Source: CAYTZO01 sp964442525
Lineage (GTDB): Bacteria > Patescibacteriota > Microgenomatia > UBA10105 > UBA927
Direction of reading: 5' to 3'
Assembly: GCA_964442525.1 (NCBI GenBank)
Contig: CAYTZO010000016.1
Span: 1 to 19,056, forward strand
Length of the DNA stretch: 19,056 bases
Translations under genes and position numbers: made by a program
The notes under the pieces: model-generated
Database searches by the model: none
What the model was told of the DNA's origin: nothing
What the model saw: only the letters and a program-made list of their open reading frames with translations
Shown here: piece by piece, positions 6,934 to 13,806 of the stretch
Layout: each line of letters opens with the position of its first letter
How positions within the stretch are numbered: the first letter of the stretch is position 1

Positions 6934-7872
6934 CTAGTCGATAACGTAGGGAATCTGTTTTTTTGGACTATTGTGAAGGATCATTTCGGCAATAAGGCCT
7001 GTGGAGAGCAGTTGGATCCCCAGTACCATAAAAAGGATGCCGGCGAGAAGCAGCGGAATGCGGTCCTGCGTGCTGCCCGTGGTTATTTTGATGTAAGTGA
7101 CGTATGCGTCAGCTGCAAAGCCGAACAGAAAAAACACGAGGCCGATTTTGCCAAAAAAATGACCCGGTTTGCCCGCATAGTCCGTCAAAAAAATTGCCGT
7201 CGCCAAATCAACGATACCCTTCCAACTCCTCTCAAAGCCGTACTTTGATACTCCGAAGCGCCTTTTGCGGTTATGGACCGGCACTTCAGAAACGCGGTAT
7301 TTCCTCTTCGCAGCCAGAACAGGGATGAAGCGGTGAAGCTCGCCGTGAATATGAAGGTCGCGGACAAGAGATAGACGCATCGCCTTGAGACCGCAATTCA
7401 TATCATGAAGTTTGATTCCCGTAAAAATGGAGGTGCCCACGTTAAATAGCCTACTGGATATTCTTTTGGTCCGCGAATCCGCCCGATTGGTGCGCCAACC
7501 GCATACGAGATCATTTCCCTCGGAAAGTTTGCCCAGGAGCTTGGGGATGTCGTTAGGGTCGTCCTGGAGATCTGCATCGAGGGTAATAATGATTTCGCCT
7601 TTTGCCTGGTCAAACCCCGCAGAAAGCGCCGCGGATTTGCCGAAATTGGCATGGAACCGGATAATTCGGACATTGGCATCCTGTTTTTTCAGGGCGGAAA
7701 GTGCGTCAAGCGAACCGTCAACTGAGCCGTCATCGACGAAAATAATCTCGTACGGCTTACCTAGTCGGCGGAGTACTGCGCCAAGTTCTTTATGAAGAAC
7801 GGGAAGTGACTGAGCCTCATCTTTTAAGGGAATGACGATTGAGTAGGCCGGTTTCAGTGACGATGCTGCCAT
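6934..7872 (-). CDS. GT2 polyprenyl-phosphate glycosyltransferase with two C-terminal membrane helices
   Basis: A 312-residue protein of the DPM1/GtrB/ArnC type. The GT-A domain shows SIVIPLKDEAQSLP (11-24), FVDDGSVDGS (45-54), NFGKSAALSAGF, the metal-binding LDADLQDDP (98-106), and a conserved NRKRRFGVSKYG stretch (201-212). Two hydrophobic helices follow at about 243-261 and 273-298. Such enzymes move a sugar from a nucleotide donor to polyprenyl phosphate on the inner face, providing the lipid-linked donor used by GT39/ArnT-like enzymes; two of those lie at the window ends. The ATG shares one base with the TAA of the upstream gene (TAATG, 7870-7874), so translation is coupled. Donor sugar unknown. 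Confidence 0.88.
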   Translation of the reverse strand: MAASSLKPAYSIVIPLKDEAQSLPVLHKELGAVLRRLGKPYEIIFVDDGSVDGSLDALSALKKQDANVRIIRFHANFGKSAALSAGFDQAKGEIIITLDADLQDDPNDIPKLLGKLSEGNDLVCGWRTNRADSRTKRISSRLFNVGTSIFTGIKLHDMNCGLKAMRLSLVRDLHIHGELHRFIPVLAAKRKYRVSEVPVHNRKRRFGVSKYGFERSWKGIVDLATAIFLTDYAGKPGHFFGKIGLVFFLFGFAADAYVTYIKITTGSTQDRIPLLLAGILFMVLGIQLLSTGLIAEMILHNSPKKQIPYVID

Positions 7873-8423
7873 TATCGTGACTCAGTTTCAAACTGTTGGA
7901 CCGTTTGGAGATTCCTTTGAGAAAATTCGAGTACAGTACGAAGCGTTTGTTGACTAGCGGCAGGCAGTCTGTTTATAAGTACGCCGAGAACTTCCCCGTG
8001 TTTGAGCGAAGCTGTTTTGATTTTTGTAAGAAGTTCGGGATTCTTGTTCCAGTCAACGGAAGAAAGATACTTGGTTATGAGCGTCATGTTGTTTTCCGCT
8101 TTGAGCGCGGTCGTGTTTGCAAGATCCGTTTCATTTTTGTCCAAAAGCATGGCGGTAGCGAGAATTCCTTTATCTGCCTGACGCAGGTAAAATAAAACCT
8201 TCTGGTTGGGGTCTGTGATAAACTGTTCAATAATTTTATCCCGGAACACTTTTACCTTATAGAGCCAGTTGTCCGGAAGAATCCCCGGGTAAAGGAGATC
8301 ATACTGGACCTGCGTTACCCCGGTCCCGGAAGAGGAGGGGGGCGTCTGGGCAAAACTTGCCGGCAGGAGAAAAAACGTGAATGCGATAAACCCCAACAGA
8401 GATAACAAAAGTTTGGTTCTCAT
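7872..8423 (-). CDS. Secreted helical protein, DUF5667-like
   Basis: From the ATG at 8423 the product is 183 residues. It begins with a clear signal peptide: MRTK, a hydrophobic core about 5-21, then PASFAQ with likely cleavage after the Ala of SFA. A Ser/Thr/Pro-rich linker leads into YPGILPDNWLYKVKVFRDKI and TDPNQKVLFYLRQADKG, the pattern I associate with DUF5667, followed by helical sequence rich in Leu, Lys and Gln. The frame is open to an ATG at 8540, but the promoter TTGACT-17-TATACT lies between the two starts, so the upstream start would not be transcribed from it and would bury the signal peptide. Function unknown. Coupling to a polyprenyl GT2 suggests a role in export or in binding of the glycan, which is inference. 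Confidence 0.72.
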   Translation of the reverse strand: MRTKLLLSLLGFIAFTFFLLPASFAQTPPSSSGTGVTQVQYDLLYPGILPDNWLYKVKVFRDKIIEQFITDPNQKVLFYLRQADKGILATAMLLDKNETDLANTTALKAENNMTLITKYLSSVDWNKNPELLTKIKTASLKHGEVLGVLINRLPAASQQTLRTVLEFSQRNLQTVQQFETESR

Positions 8424-8442
8424 ACTGGTTTCGAGCAGGAAG

Positions 8443-8471
8443 AGTATAGATGAGGAAAGTGAGGAAGTCAA
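8443..8471 (-). promoter_or_regulatory. Sigma70-type promoter for the DUF5667-GT2 pair
   Basis: Minus strand: -35 TTGACT (8471-8466), 17-base spacer, -10 TATACT (8448-8443). Predicted transcription start near 8436 gives a leader of about 13 bases before the ATG at 8423. It is the only promoter here with a leader longer than about five bases, and the leader contains no Shine-Dalgarno. It lies within the 153-base divergent region 8424-8576. Confidence 0.7.
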
Positions 8472-8539
8472 TGGAAGAGGAAAAAATTTTACAAACAAAA
8501 AATCGGACGGATGATCGCCTGCACGGACAAACAAGTTCA

Positions 8540-8568
8540 TTGCTATGGAAAGGAGACCTCGCTATAAT
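8540..8568 (+). promoter_or_regulatory. Promoter at the head of the long plus-strand run
   Basis: -35 TTGCTA (8540-8545), 17-base spacer, consensus -10 TATAAT (8563-8568). Predicted start near 8575, two bases before the ATG at 8577. The TAA inside TATAAT (8565-8567) is in frame, so no earlier ATG is possible. A Shine-Dalgarno-like AAAGGAG at 8549-8555 lies in the spacer, upstream of the transcript, and so cannot serve this gene. Confidence 0.68.
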
Positions 8569-8576
8569 GCCTGGGT

Positions 8577-9848
8577 ATGAATGCTTCGCAACTTGCCTCA
8601 TCGATTGCTTCAAAGCAGGCGAGAATTGGGGTTATTGGACTCGGATACGTCGGGATGCCCCTTGCCATGCTCTTTGCCCGGAAAGGATTTAGGGTGAGCG
8701 GCTTCATCCGTGACAAAAAAAAGATTGCGGCAATCAATAGCTCCGCGTGGCAAGGAGACAGTGTCGACGATAAGGACCTGGCAAAACTCGTGAAAAATAA
8801 GGCAATCCGGGCGTTTCCCATAGACTCTCCCTCCCTGGAAGAGCAGGATGCGATATTCATTTGCGTTCCCACCCCGGTCTTTCACAATAAAAAACCGGAT
8901 CTTGCCGCTATCCGTGAGGTAGCAAGTCGTCTAAGGATGTTTTCTTTATCGGGAAAACTCATTATCAACGAGTCAACGGTTGCTCCCGGTACGACACGAG
9001 AGGAGTTTGGTCAATTCCGCGGCGCGTATTTTCTTTCCTGTTCTCCGGAGCGCGTAGACCCGGGAAACAAAGAAAAAACCGTCGCGACGGTACCCAAAGT
9101 CATCGGCGGCAGAGACAAAAAGAGCACAATGCTGACCAAAGCCCTCTATGACATGGTCCTTACAGCGCCTCCGGTAATCGTATCCTCGTTGGAAGCGGCA
9201 GAGACGGTTAAGATGCTTGAAAATACCTATCGCGCAGTCAATATTGCTTTGGTAAATGAATTTGCAATTCTCGCCGAGAAAAACGGTCTTGATATTGTTG
9301 AAATTATTAACGCGGCAAAAACAAAGTGGTCGTTCCATGCCCATTATCCGTCCATCGGCGTCGGGGGGCACTGCATCCCTGTTGATCCGTGGTACCTCGT
9401 GGACTACGGACGGAAGAAGAGCATTGGTTTGCCGCTTATTAAGCTGGGCCTTACGGAAAATGAACACATGACGAAACACGTTGCCGAAAAACTTCTTTCC
9501 CTTTCTAAAAAGGGCATGAGCGTCCTTGTCTATGGCATTACCTATAAAAAGGACGTGAAAGATATCCGCGAGAGTCCTGTTTTACAGTTTCTGGCCCTGA
9601 TCAGAAACGCCGGCGTCATACCAAACGTGTACGATCCGCTTTTTACTTCAAAGGAAATTGAAGGACTCAATCTTGTGCCCGGACCGTTGGTGAAAGCGGA
9701 TATTTTTGTTGTGGGAACAGATCATACAGAATTGAAAAGAGACTATAAAAAGGCTATTGGTCCCGATACCATCGTTCTGGACGGCAGAAATTTCTTTTCA
9801 GCCAAGGTTGGTCGTATCGTCTATGGCATTGGGCGAACTCTCGTATGA
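8577..9848 (+). CDS. UDP-HexNAc 6-dehydrogenase, WbpA/WecC/TviB type
   Basis: A 423-residue NAD-dependent dehydrogenase that oxidises C6 of a nucleotide sugar to a uronic acid. N-terminal NAD fold: RIGVIGLGYVGMPLA (16-30). Then FICVPTP (94-100), INESTVAPGTT (130-140) and SPERVDPGN (156-164). The central helix AETVKMLENTYRAVNIALVNE carries Lys212 and Asn216. The catalytic Cys266 is in VGGHCIPVDPWYL. The C-terminal domain has YGITYKKDVKDIRESP. The GGHC-I-P-V-D-P form and SPERVDPGN place it with WbpA/WecC/TviB, acting on UDP-GlcNAc or UDP-ManNAc, rather than with UDP-glucose dehydrogenase (GGSCFPKD). It is the first gene of the plus-strand run. Its ATGA overlap couples it to the next glycosyltransferase. 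Confidence 0.9.
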   Translation: MNASQLASSIASKQARIGVIGLGYVGMPLAMLFARKGFRVSGFIRDKKKIAAINSSAWQGDSVDDKDLAKLVKNKAIRAFPIDSPSLEEQDAIFICVPTPVFHNKKPDLAAIREVASRLRMFSLSGKLIINESTVAPGTTREEFGQFRGAYFLSCSPERVDPGNKEKTVATVPKVIGGRDKKSTMLTKALYDMVLTAPPVIVSSLEAAETVKMLENTYRAVNIALVNEFAILAEKNGLDIVEIINAAKTKWSFHAHYPSIGVGGHCIPVDPWYLVDYGRKKSIGLPLIKLGLTENEHMTKHVAEKLLSLSKKGMSVLVYGITYKKDVKDIRESPVLQFLALIRNAGVIPNVYDPLFTSKEIEGLNLVPGPLVKADIFVVGTDHTELKRDYKKAIGPDTIVLDGRNFFSAKVGRIVYGIGRTLV

Positions 9849-10672
9849 ACCGGCCGCTCGTTTCCGTCATCATTCCTTCCTATAACTCAGCAAAAACGAT
9901 TGGTAAAACCCTTCAAAGTATTCAGGACCAGACATATAAACACACAGAAGTTATCGTTGTCGACAAAGGGTCAGCCGACGCAACGGGGGAAATTGCCAAG
10001 CGGTTTACCAAGAGCGTCTACGTTCACGGTCCGGAGCGGGCCGCCCAGGTGAACTTTGGCGCGCAACGGGCGCGGGGAAAATATCTTTACCGAGTTGATT
10101 CGGATTTTATTGTAGAGCCGTCGGTTATTGAAGAATGCGTGAGGAAATGCGAGACCAAACGCCTTGACGGCATTGCGGTGCATAACACCTCTGCAGAGGG
10201 GCTTGGTTTTTGGGCAGACGTGCGTAAGTTTGAGCGGAATACCTACAGGGACGACCCGCTGATCGTGGCGGTGAGGTTCTTTTCAAAAAAATCATGGGAG
10301 ACAATCGGCGGGTTTGATGAGACGCTGTTTGGTCCGGAGGATTATGATTTTCACAATCGATTTGTCGCCGCGGGTTTTCGATGGGGAAGAATTGGTGCAA
10401 TTGAACGCCATCTGGGAGAGCCGCGGACGCTCGCTGACATATGGCGGAAGCACTTTTTTTATGGCAGGCAGATGGTTGGATATTTCCGTAAACATCCAAG
10501 GACCGCACTTATGCAGTTTAATCCGGTCAGGGGAAGTTTTCTTCGCCATCTGGGAGATTTTTCCGCGCATCCAATTATTTTTCTCGGACTTATAATCATG
10601 CAGGCAGTCAAGTTTACGGCAGGGGGTTTCGGATTTTTGGCGGGTCTTATTCATGAAGGAAAAACGCAGTAA
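9845..10672 (+). CDS. GT2 family glycosyltransferase with C-terminal hydrophobic helix
   Basis: A 275-residue GT-A enzyme: LVSVIIPSYNSAKTIGKTLQSI (5-26), VVDKGSADATGEIA (38-51, with Lys where Asp is common in VDDGS), metal-binding RVDSDF (83-88) and an ED motif GFDETLFGPEDYDF near 155 that likely holds the catalytic base. The C-terminal segment HPIIFLGLIIMQAVKFTAGG is hydrophobic and may anchor it to the membrane. It would add a sugar to a lipid-linked intermediate on the inner face; donor and acceptor unknown. It overlaps the dehydrogenase gene by ATGA and the next GT2 by 20 bases, and no Shine-Dalgarno precedes its start. Confidence 0.87.
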   Translation: MNRPLVSVIIPSYNSAKTIGKTLQSIQDQTYKHTEVIVVDKGSADATGEIAKRFTKSVYVHGPERAAQVNFGAQRARGKYLYRVDSDFIVEPSVIEECVRKCETKRLDGIAVHNTSAEGLGFWADVRKFERNTYRDDPLIVAVRFFSKKSWETIGGFDETLFGPEDYDFHNRFVAAGFRWGRIGAIERHLGEPRTLADIWRKHFFYGRQMVGYFRKHPRTALMQFNPVRGSFLRHLGDFSAHPIIFLGLIIMQAVKFTAGGFGFLAGLIHEGKTQ

Positions 10673-11387
10673 TAGGCAGAGCCTTTCAATAACGATCCCG
10701 GCCTTTAACGAGGAGACAACCATCGCCGAGGTGTACCGGCAGGCGCGGGAAGAGGCCGGTCGCATAACGAGTGATTATGAAATTGTCCTGGTGGACGACG
10801 GTTCCGTGGATGGAACGGGTCGTATCATGGATCAATTGCGGCAAGAAGATGCGCGCCATACCGTCGTCGTGCATCACCGGCACAACAAGGGATTTAGCGG
10901 GGCAATGCTGTCCTGTTACCGGCATGCATCCAAAGATCTTATTTTCCTTGGGCCGGCCGACGGGCAGTTTGACTACCGGGAAGTACGATCGTTTGTCCCC
11001 GCAATGAAAGGAAAAGACATGGTCGTAGCCTACCGTTTGGTGAATAACGAGACGTGGTACCGTAAAATTAACTCTTTTCTCTATCACAGGCTGGCCCGTA
11101 AGCTTTTTGCCATTAAGCTACGGGAAATGTCGAGCTGCATTATGTACCGGAAGGCCGTTCGGGATTCCGTCCGCATTACGGCAGATCCGTTTTCCTGCCT
11201 GTTTTTGTTGGAGCTTATTTATAAAGCCAGGGGGAAAGGATACCGGATCGGTGAGGTTCCGATCCATTTTTATGCAAGGAGAGACGGAGTGCAAAAAGGC
11301 ACAAACGTCCGCATGATGATAAAGACTACTATCGAAATGATGCGTTTCTGGTTTACTACTCGGCAACGTAGGCTGAGCGCAATATGA
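10653..11387 (+). CDS. GT2 family glycosyltransferase (PADGQ-motif type)
   Basis: A 244-residue soluble GT-A enzyme with SLSITIPAFNEETTIAEVY, EIVLVDDGSVDGTG (44-57), HNKGFSGAM and GPADGQFDYRE around 105. PADGQFD occupies the DxD position. It resembles dolichol/polyprenyl-phosphate sugar synthases but has no C-terminal membrane helices. It closely resembles the GT2 at 12683-13393 in the same features and is probably its paralogue. The start lies 20 bases inside the preceding gene; the stop overlaps the acetyltransferase start by ATGA. Substrate unknown. Confidence 0.86.
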   Translation: MKEKRSNRQSLSITIPAFNEETTIAEVYRQAREEAGRITSDYEIVLVDDGSVDGTGRIMDQLRQEDARHTVVVHHRHNKGFSGAMLSCYRHASKDLIFLGPADGQFDYREVRSFVPAMKGKDMVVAYRLVNNETWYRKINSFLYHRLARKLFAIKLREMSSCIMYRKAVRDSVRITADPFSCLFLLELIYKARGKGYRIGEVPIHFYARRDGVQKGTNVRMMIKTTIEMMRFWFTTRQRRLSAI

Positions 11388-12031
11388 AACCGAAAATTTA
11401 CCCTGGTGTGCGTTTGGGAGCAGACTGCATCATCGACGAAGACGTCGAGATCGGAAGGCCGCCGGTTGCTGGTCCCTGCCAAGAAACGATTATTGGCGCC
11501 AGGGCTCATATCCGGAAAGGAACCATAATATACGCCGGAGTGACCGTCGGCGCGCATTTAACCACCGGTCACTGCGCTCTCATTCGGGAGGGTAACGCCA
11601 TCGGCGATTTTGTCAGTATCGGTTCATTTGCGGAGCTCGCGCCGGGAAACCGCGTCGGAGATTACACGCGTATTCACTCCCGATGTTTTCTGGAAGACGT
11701 TACCATCGGACAACATGTTTTTGTTGGTCCCGGCGTCATTTTCACCAATGATCCCCATCCGCCCTCCGGCACAAGATTCCCATCATGTCTCGGTGGGGCG
11801 ACGGTAGAAGACGGTGCGATGATTGGGGGAGGAGTCGTGGTACTGCCCCATGTTCGCATTGGCAAGAGGGCCCTCGTTGGGGCGGGGAGCGTTGTGGTAA
11901 AGAATGTGAAAGACGAAACGGTAGTCGTGGGAAATCCCGCTCATGAGACCAAGGCTGTCGCAGACATTGTCTGCCAATACGGAGGGAAACTTCATCATCC
12001 GTATCGCGATCCAAGTAAACCCAACCTTTGA
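11384..12031 (+). CDS. Left-handed beta-helix (hexapeptide-repeat) acyltransferase, WbpD-like
   Basis: A 215-residue protein built from hexapeptide repeats (for example VRLGAD, DVEIGR, GVTVGA, NRVGDY, DVTIGQ, HVRIGK, RALVGA). The loop TTGHCALIREGNAIGDFVSIG and the later VIFTNDPHPP with GGATVEDGAMIGGG resemble the LbH sugar N-acetyltransferases such as WbpD/WlbB, which acetylate an amino-sugar nucleotide from acetyl-CoA. His in the TGH loop is a candidate catalytic residue. The C-terminus has CQYGGKLHHPY, a short tail I do not recognise. Together with the dehydrogenase, the oxidoreductase at 16113 and the aminotransferase at 4397 it would complete a WbpA-B-E-D set. An O-acetyltransferase of the same fold is the main alternative. 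Confidence 0.82.
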   Translation: MKPKIYPGVRLGADCIIDEDVEIGRPPVAGPCQETIIGARAHIRKGTIIYAGVTVGAHLTTGHCALIREGNAIGDFVSIGSFAELAPGNRVGDYTRIHSRCFLEDVTIGQHVFVGPGVIFTNDPHPPSGTRFPSCLGGATVEDGAMIGGGVVVLPHVRIGKRALVGAGSVVVKNVKDETVVVGNPAHETKAVADIVCQYGGKLHHPYRDPSKPNL

Positions 12032-12056
12032 CGCGCGGGAAACGTCGGTATAGACT
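12028..12056 (+). promoter_or_regulatory. Internal promoter before the methyltransferase at 12063
   Basis: -35 TTGACG (12028-12033), overlapping the TGA stop of the acetyltransferase gene, 17-base spacer, -10 TAGACT (12051-12056). Predicted transcription start is 12063, the A of the ATG. The TAG of the -10 box is in frame with the gene, so no earlier start exists. Confidence 0.55.
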
Positions 12057-12062
12057 ACGCCA

Positions 12063-12686
12063 ATGAATGAATTCAAACAAAACATAATTTCGCGCTATTC
12101 AACAAATTTGTGGACGAACCTATTTACGCGGATACGCTTTTGGACCGGATCGTTTGAAGAAGTTGAGCGCCTGGTCCCCAAGAAGGGAACCATACTCGAT
12201 TTAGGCTGCGGATACGGAATATTTGCAAACTATCTTGCTGCTTCTCAACCGAAACGATCTATTTTGGGCGTTGATCTTGATAGGAAAAAACTGATGTTTG
12301 CGGATAAGGGAATGCAAAATGCCGCGTTTCGCTATGGCGATGCGACGCGCCAGCGCCTGCAAAAACTAGATGCTATTGTTCTTTTGGATGTTCTTCATCA
12401 TTTATCTTCGTACAAAGCGCAGGATGACCTCGTTAAAGCGTCTGCTTCAATGCTTTCTCGAACAGGGCGGCTCATTATTGTCGAAGTAGATGATCGTCCG
12501 CTCTGGAAGTTGCCTCTGGCTAGACTCGCGGACTTCGTTCTCTATTCCGGTCAACCGGTGTTTTACCGATACCGCAAAAGTCTCCTGGTACTTCTGCGGA
12601 AATACTTTGGAGAGGCCAATGTCTCGATTCACAGACTTGGGAGCAATCCATTTCCTCATAATCTCTACGTATGCCGAAAACGATGA
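12063..12686 (+). CDS. Class I SAM-dependent methyltransferase
   Basis: A 207-residue protein with GTILDLGCGYGIFANYLA (42-59) as SAM motif I, GVDLDRKK (69-76) carrying the acidic residue, YGDATRQRL, and LDAIVLLDVLHHLSS around 105-120, the usual post-II region. Short for the family but complete. Its substrate is probably the glycan or a sugar precursor; a lipid or small-molecule substrate cannot be excluded. The start is fixed by the in-frame TAG in the -10 box, and there is no later Met before the SAM motif. It ends in an ATGA overlap with the following GT2. It begins a sub-operon with its own promoter. Confidence 0.84.
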   Translation: MNEFKQNIISRYSTNLWTNLFTRIRFWTGSFEEVERLVPKKGTILDLGCGYGIFANYLAASQPKRSILGVDLDRKKLMFADKGMQNAAFRYGDATRQRLQKLDAIVLLDVLHHLSSYKAQDDLVKASASMLSRTGRLIIVEVDDRPLWKLPLARLADFVLYSGQPVFYRYRKSLLVLLRKYFGEANVSIHRLGSNPFPHNLYVCRKR

Positions 12687-13393
12687 AAGAGCGGCTGCCA
12701 AGCCTTACCATTGCAATTCCCGCGTACAATGAACAGGAGTGCCTTCCTTATGTACTCCGGCGGACGATTGGGAGTGCCAAGAAATACTTGGATGATTTTG
12801 AAATTCTCATTATTGACGACGGGAGCACCGACCGGACAGGGGCTCTCGCTGACGCTTTTGCCAAGCGATATCGCTCCGTCCGGGTGATTCACCAGAAAAA
12901 CGGCGGTTATGGCAATGCTATGCTGCGGGGCATAGGGGGCGCAAAGAAAGACTTTGTAGCCTTTATGCCCGCCGACGGTCAATTTTTCATCGAAGACATG
13001 AAGCACTGCCTGCCCCTTATGAAGTCTGCAGACCTCATTCTCGGCTATCGCGGGTCCCGTGCCGACTATACCTTTTACCGATTGATATTATCGTACGCGT
13101 ATCTCGTTGTCCTGCGGGTGCTTTTTCGCATTACCTACAAAGACGTGAACTGGCTTAACATTTGGAGGACGAGTAAGGTGCGCCAGATGCCCGTTGATTC
13201 ACGGGGGATTTTTATGCTTGCAGAACTGGTAATCCGGTTTAAGCGCAGGGGTTTGACGGTCGTTGAGGCGGCGTCATTTTACCGGCCCCGTCTGGGCGGG
13301 AAGGCTAAGAATGCAAAACCGTCCGTGGCCTGGAGAACATTTTCCGATGCGCTGCGCCTTTGGTGGAAACTAACACACAATACGATTGATTGA
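12683..13393 (+). CDS. GT2 family glycosyltransferase (PADGQ-motif type)
   Basis: From the ATG at 12683 this is 236 residues: SLTIAIPAYNEQECLPYVLRR near the start, FEILIIDDGSTDRTG, KNGGYGNAMLRG and FMPADGQFFIED, then a partly hydrophobic stretch (LILSYAYLVVLRVLF) that may touch the membrane. An in-frame ATG at 12671 would add four residues; I chose 12683 because it forms the ATGA overlap used throughout this locus. It is probably a paralogue of the GT2 at 10653. Most likely transfers a sugar from a nucleotide donor to polyprenyl phosphate or a lipid-linked glycan; the exact reaction is not readable from sequence. Confidence 0.85.
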   Translation: MKERLPSLTIAIPAYNEQECLPYVLRRTIGSAKKYLDDFEILIIDDGSTDRTGALADAFAKRYRSVRVIHQKNGGYGNAMLRGIGGAKKDFVAFMPADGQFFIEDMKHCLPLMKSADLILGYRGSRADYTFYRLILSYAYLVVLRVLFRITYKDVNWLNIWRTSKVRQMPVDSRGIFMLAELVIRFKRRGLTVVEAASFYRPRLGGKAKNAKPSVAWRTFSDALRLWWKLTHNTID

Positions 13394-13417
13394 GGCCGCC
13401 ACACCTGGTAGTATACT
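13390..13417 (+). promoter_or_regulatory. Internal promoter before the cupin gene at 13423
   Basis: -35 TTGAGG (13390-13395), overlapping the stop codon of the GT2 gene, 16-base spacer, -10 TATACT (13412-13417). Predicted start within a base or so of the ATG at 13423. The cupin frame is also open upstream to a TTG at 13390, but that TTG is part of the -35 box. Confidence 0.55.
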
Positions 13418-13422
13418 ACGTC

Positions 13423-13806
13423 ATGAGCTTCGTCAGGACAATTCGGCCATTTCACAAAGATGCCCGGGGGGAAATGTACCATCTCCTCGACGGCCGGACC
13501 AACATCATCGGCGCGCTCCTCGTGACGTGTAAAAAGGGCGCAGTCCGTGCGAATCACTACCACAGAAAAGACACCCACGTTACCTATATCCTCAAAGGTT
13601 CGATGGCATACACCTATAAATCTGCCGCAAAACGCAATGCCCGGAAAAAAACAGTTCTTGTGAAGGAAGGGCAACTGGTCAGGACGCCGCCCATGGTCGC
13701 ACACGCCATGAAATTTTTGGAAGATTCTGTTTTTTTAGCTTTGACGACCGAGAAACGAGGAAGAACGAATTATGAACACGATACCATCCGCGTAAAACTC
13801 ATATGA
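13423..13806 (+). CDS. Cupin-fold sugar-modifying protein candidate
   Basis: A 127-residue protein. The opening FVRTIRPFHKDARGEMYHLL recalls the DxRGxL start of sugar cupins such as RmlC- and FdtA-like enzymes. The barrel holds ANHYHRKDTH (His45, His47 and perhaps His52), YILKGSMAYTY, and VRTPPMVAHAMKFL (His94). It may be a 3,5-epimerase or 3,4-ketoisomerase of a keto-sugar nucleotide, or a non-catalytic metal-binding cupin; FdtA-type enzymes normally show an RGxHAH motif that is not exact here. The start is chosen from the -10 box directly upstream. It is joined by ATGA to a C-methyltransferase, which fits a keto-sugar branch where epimerisation and C-methylation act on the same intermediate. 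Confidence 0.72.
   Translation: MSFVRTIRPFHKDARGEMYHLLDGRTNIIGALLVTCKKGAVRANHYHRKDTHVTYILKGSMAYTYKSAAKRNARKKTVLVKEGQLVRTPPMVAHAMKFLEDSVFLALTTEKRGRTNYEHDTIRVKLI

Noticed and set aside
8424..8540. N-terminal extension of the DUF5667-like protein to an ATG at 8540.
   Set aside because: The extension would cover the promoter TTGACT-17-TATACT and place a second hydrophobic stretch before a clear signal peptide starting at 8423.
8973..9479. Open frame of 168 codons on the minus strand opposite the WbpA-type dehydrogenase.
   Set aside because: Antisense to a well-conserved enzyme, with no recognisable motif or promoter; long shadow frames are expected opposite GC-richer genes.
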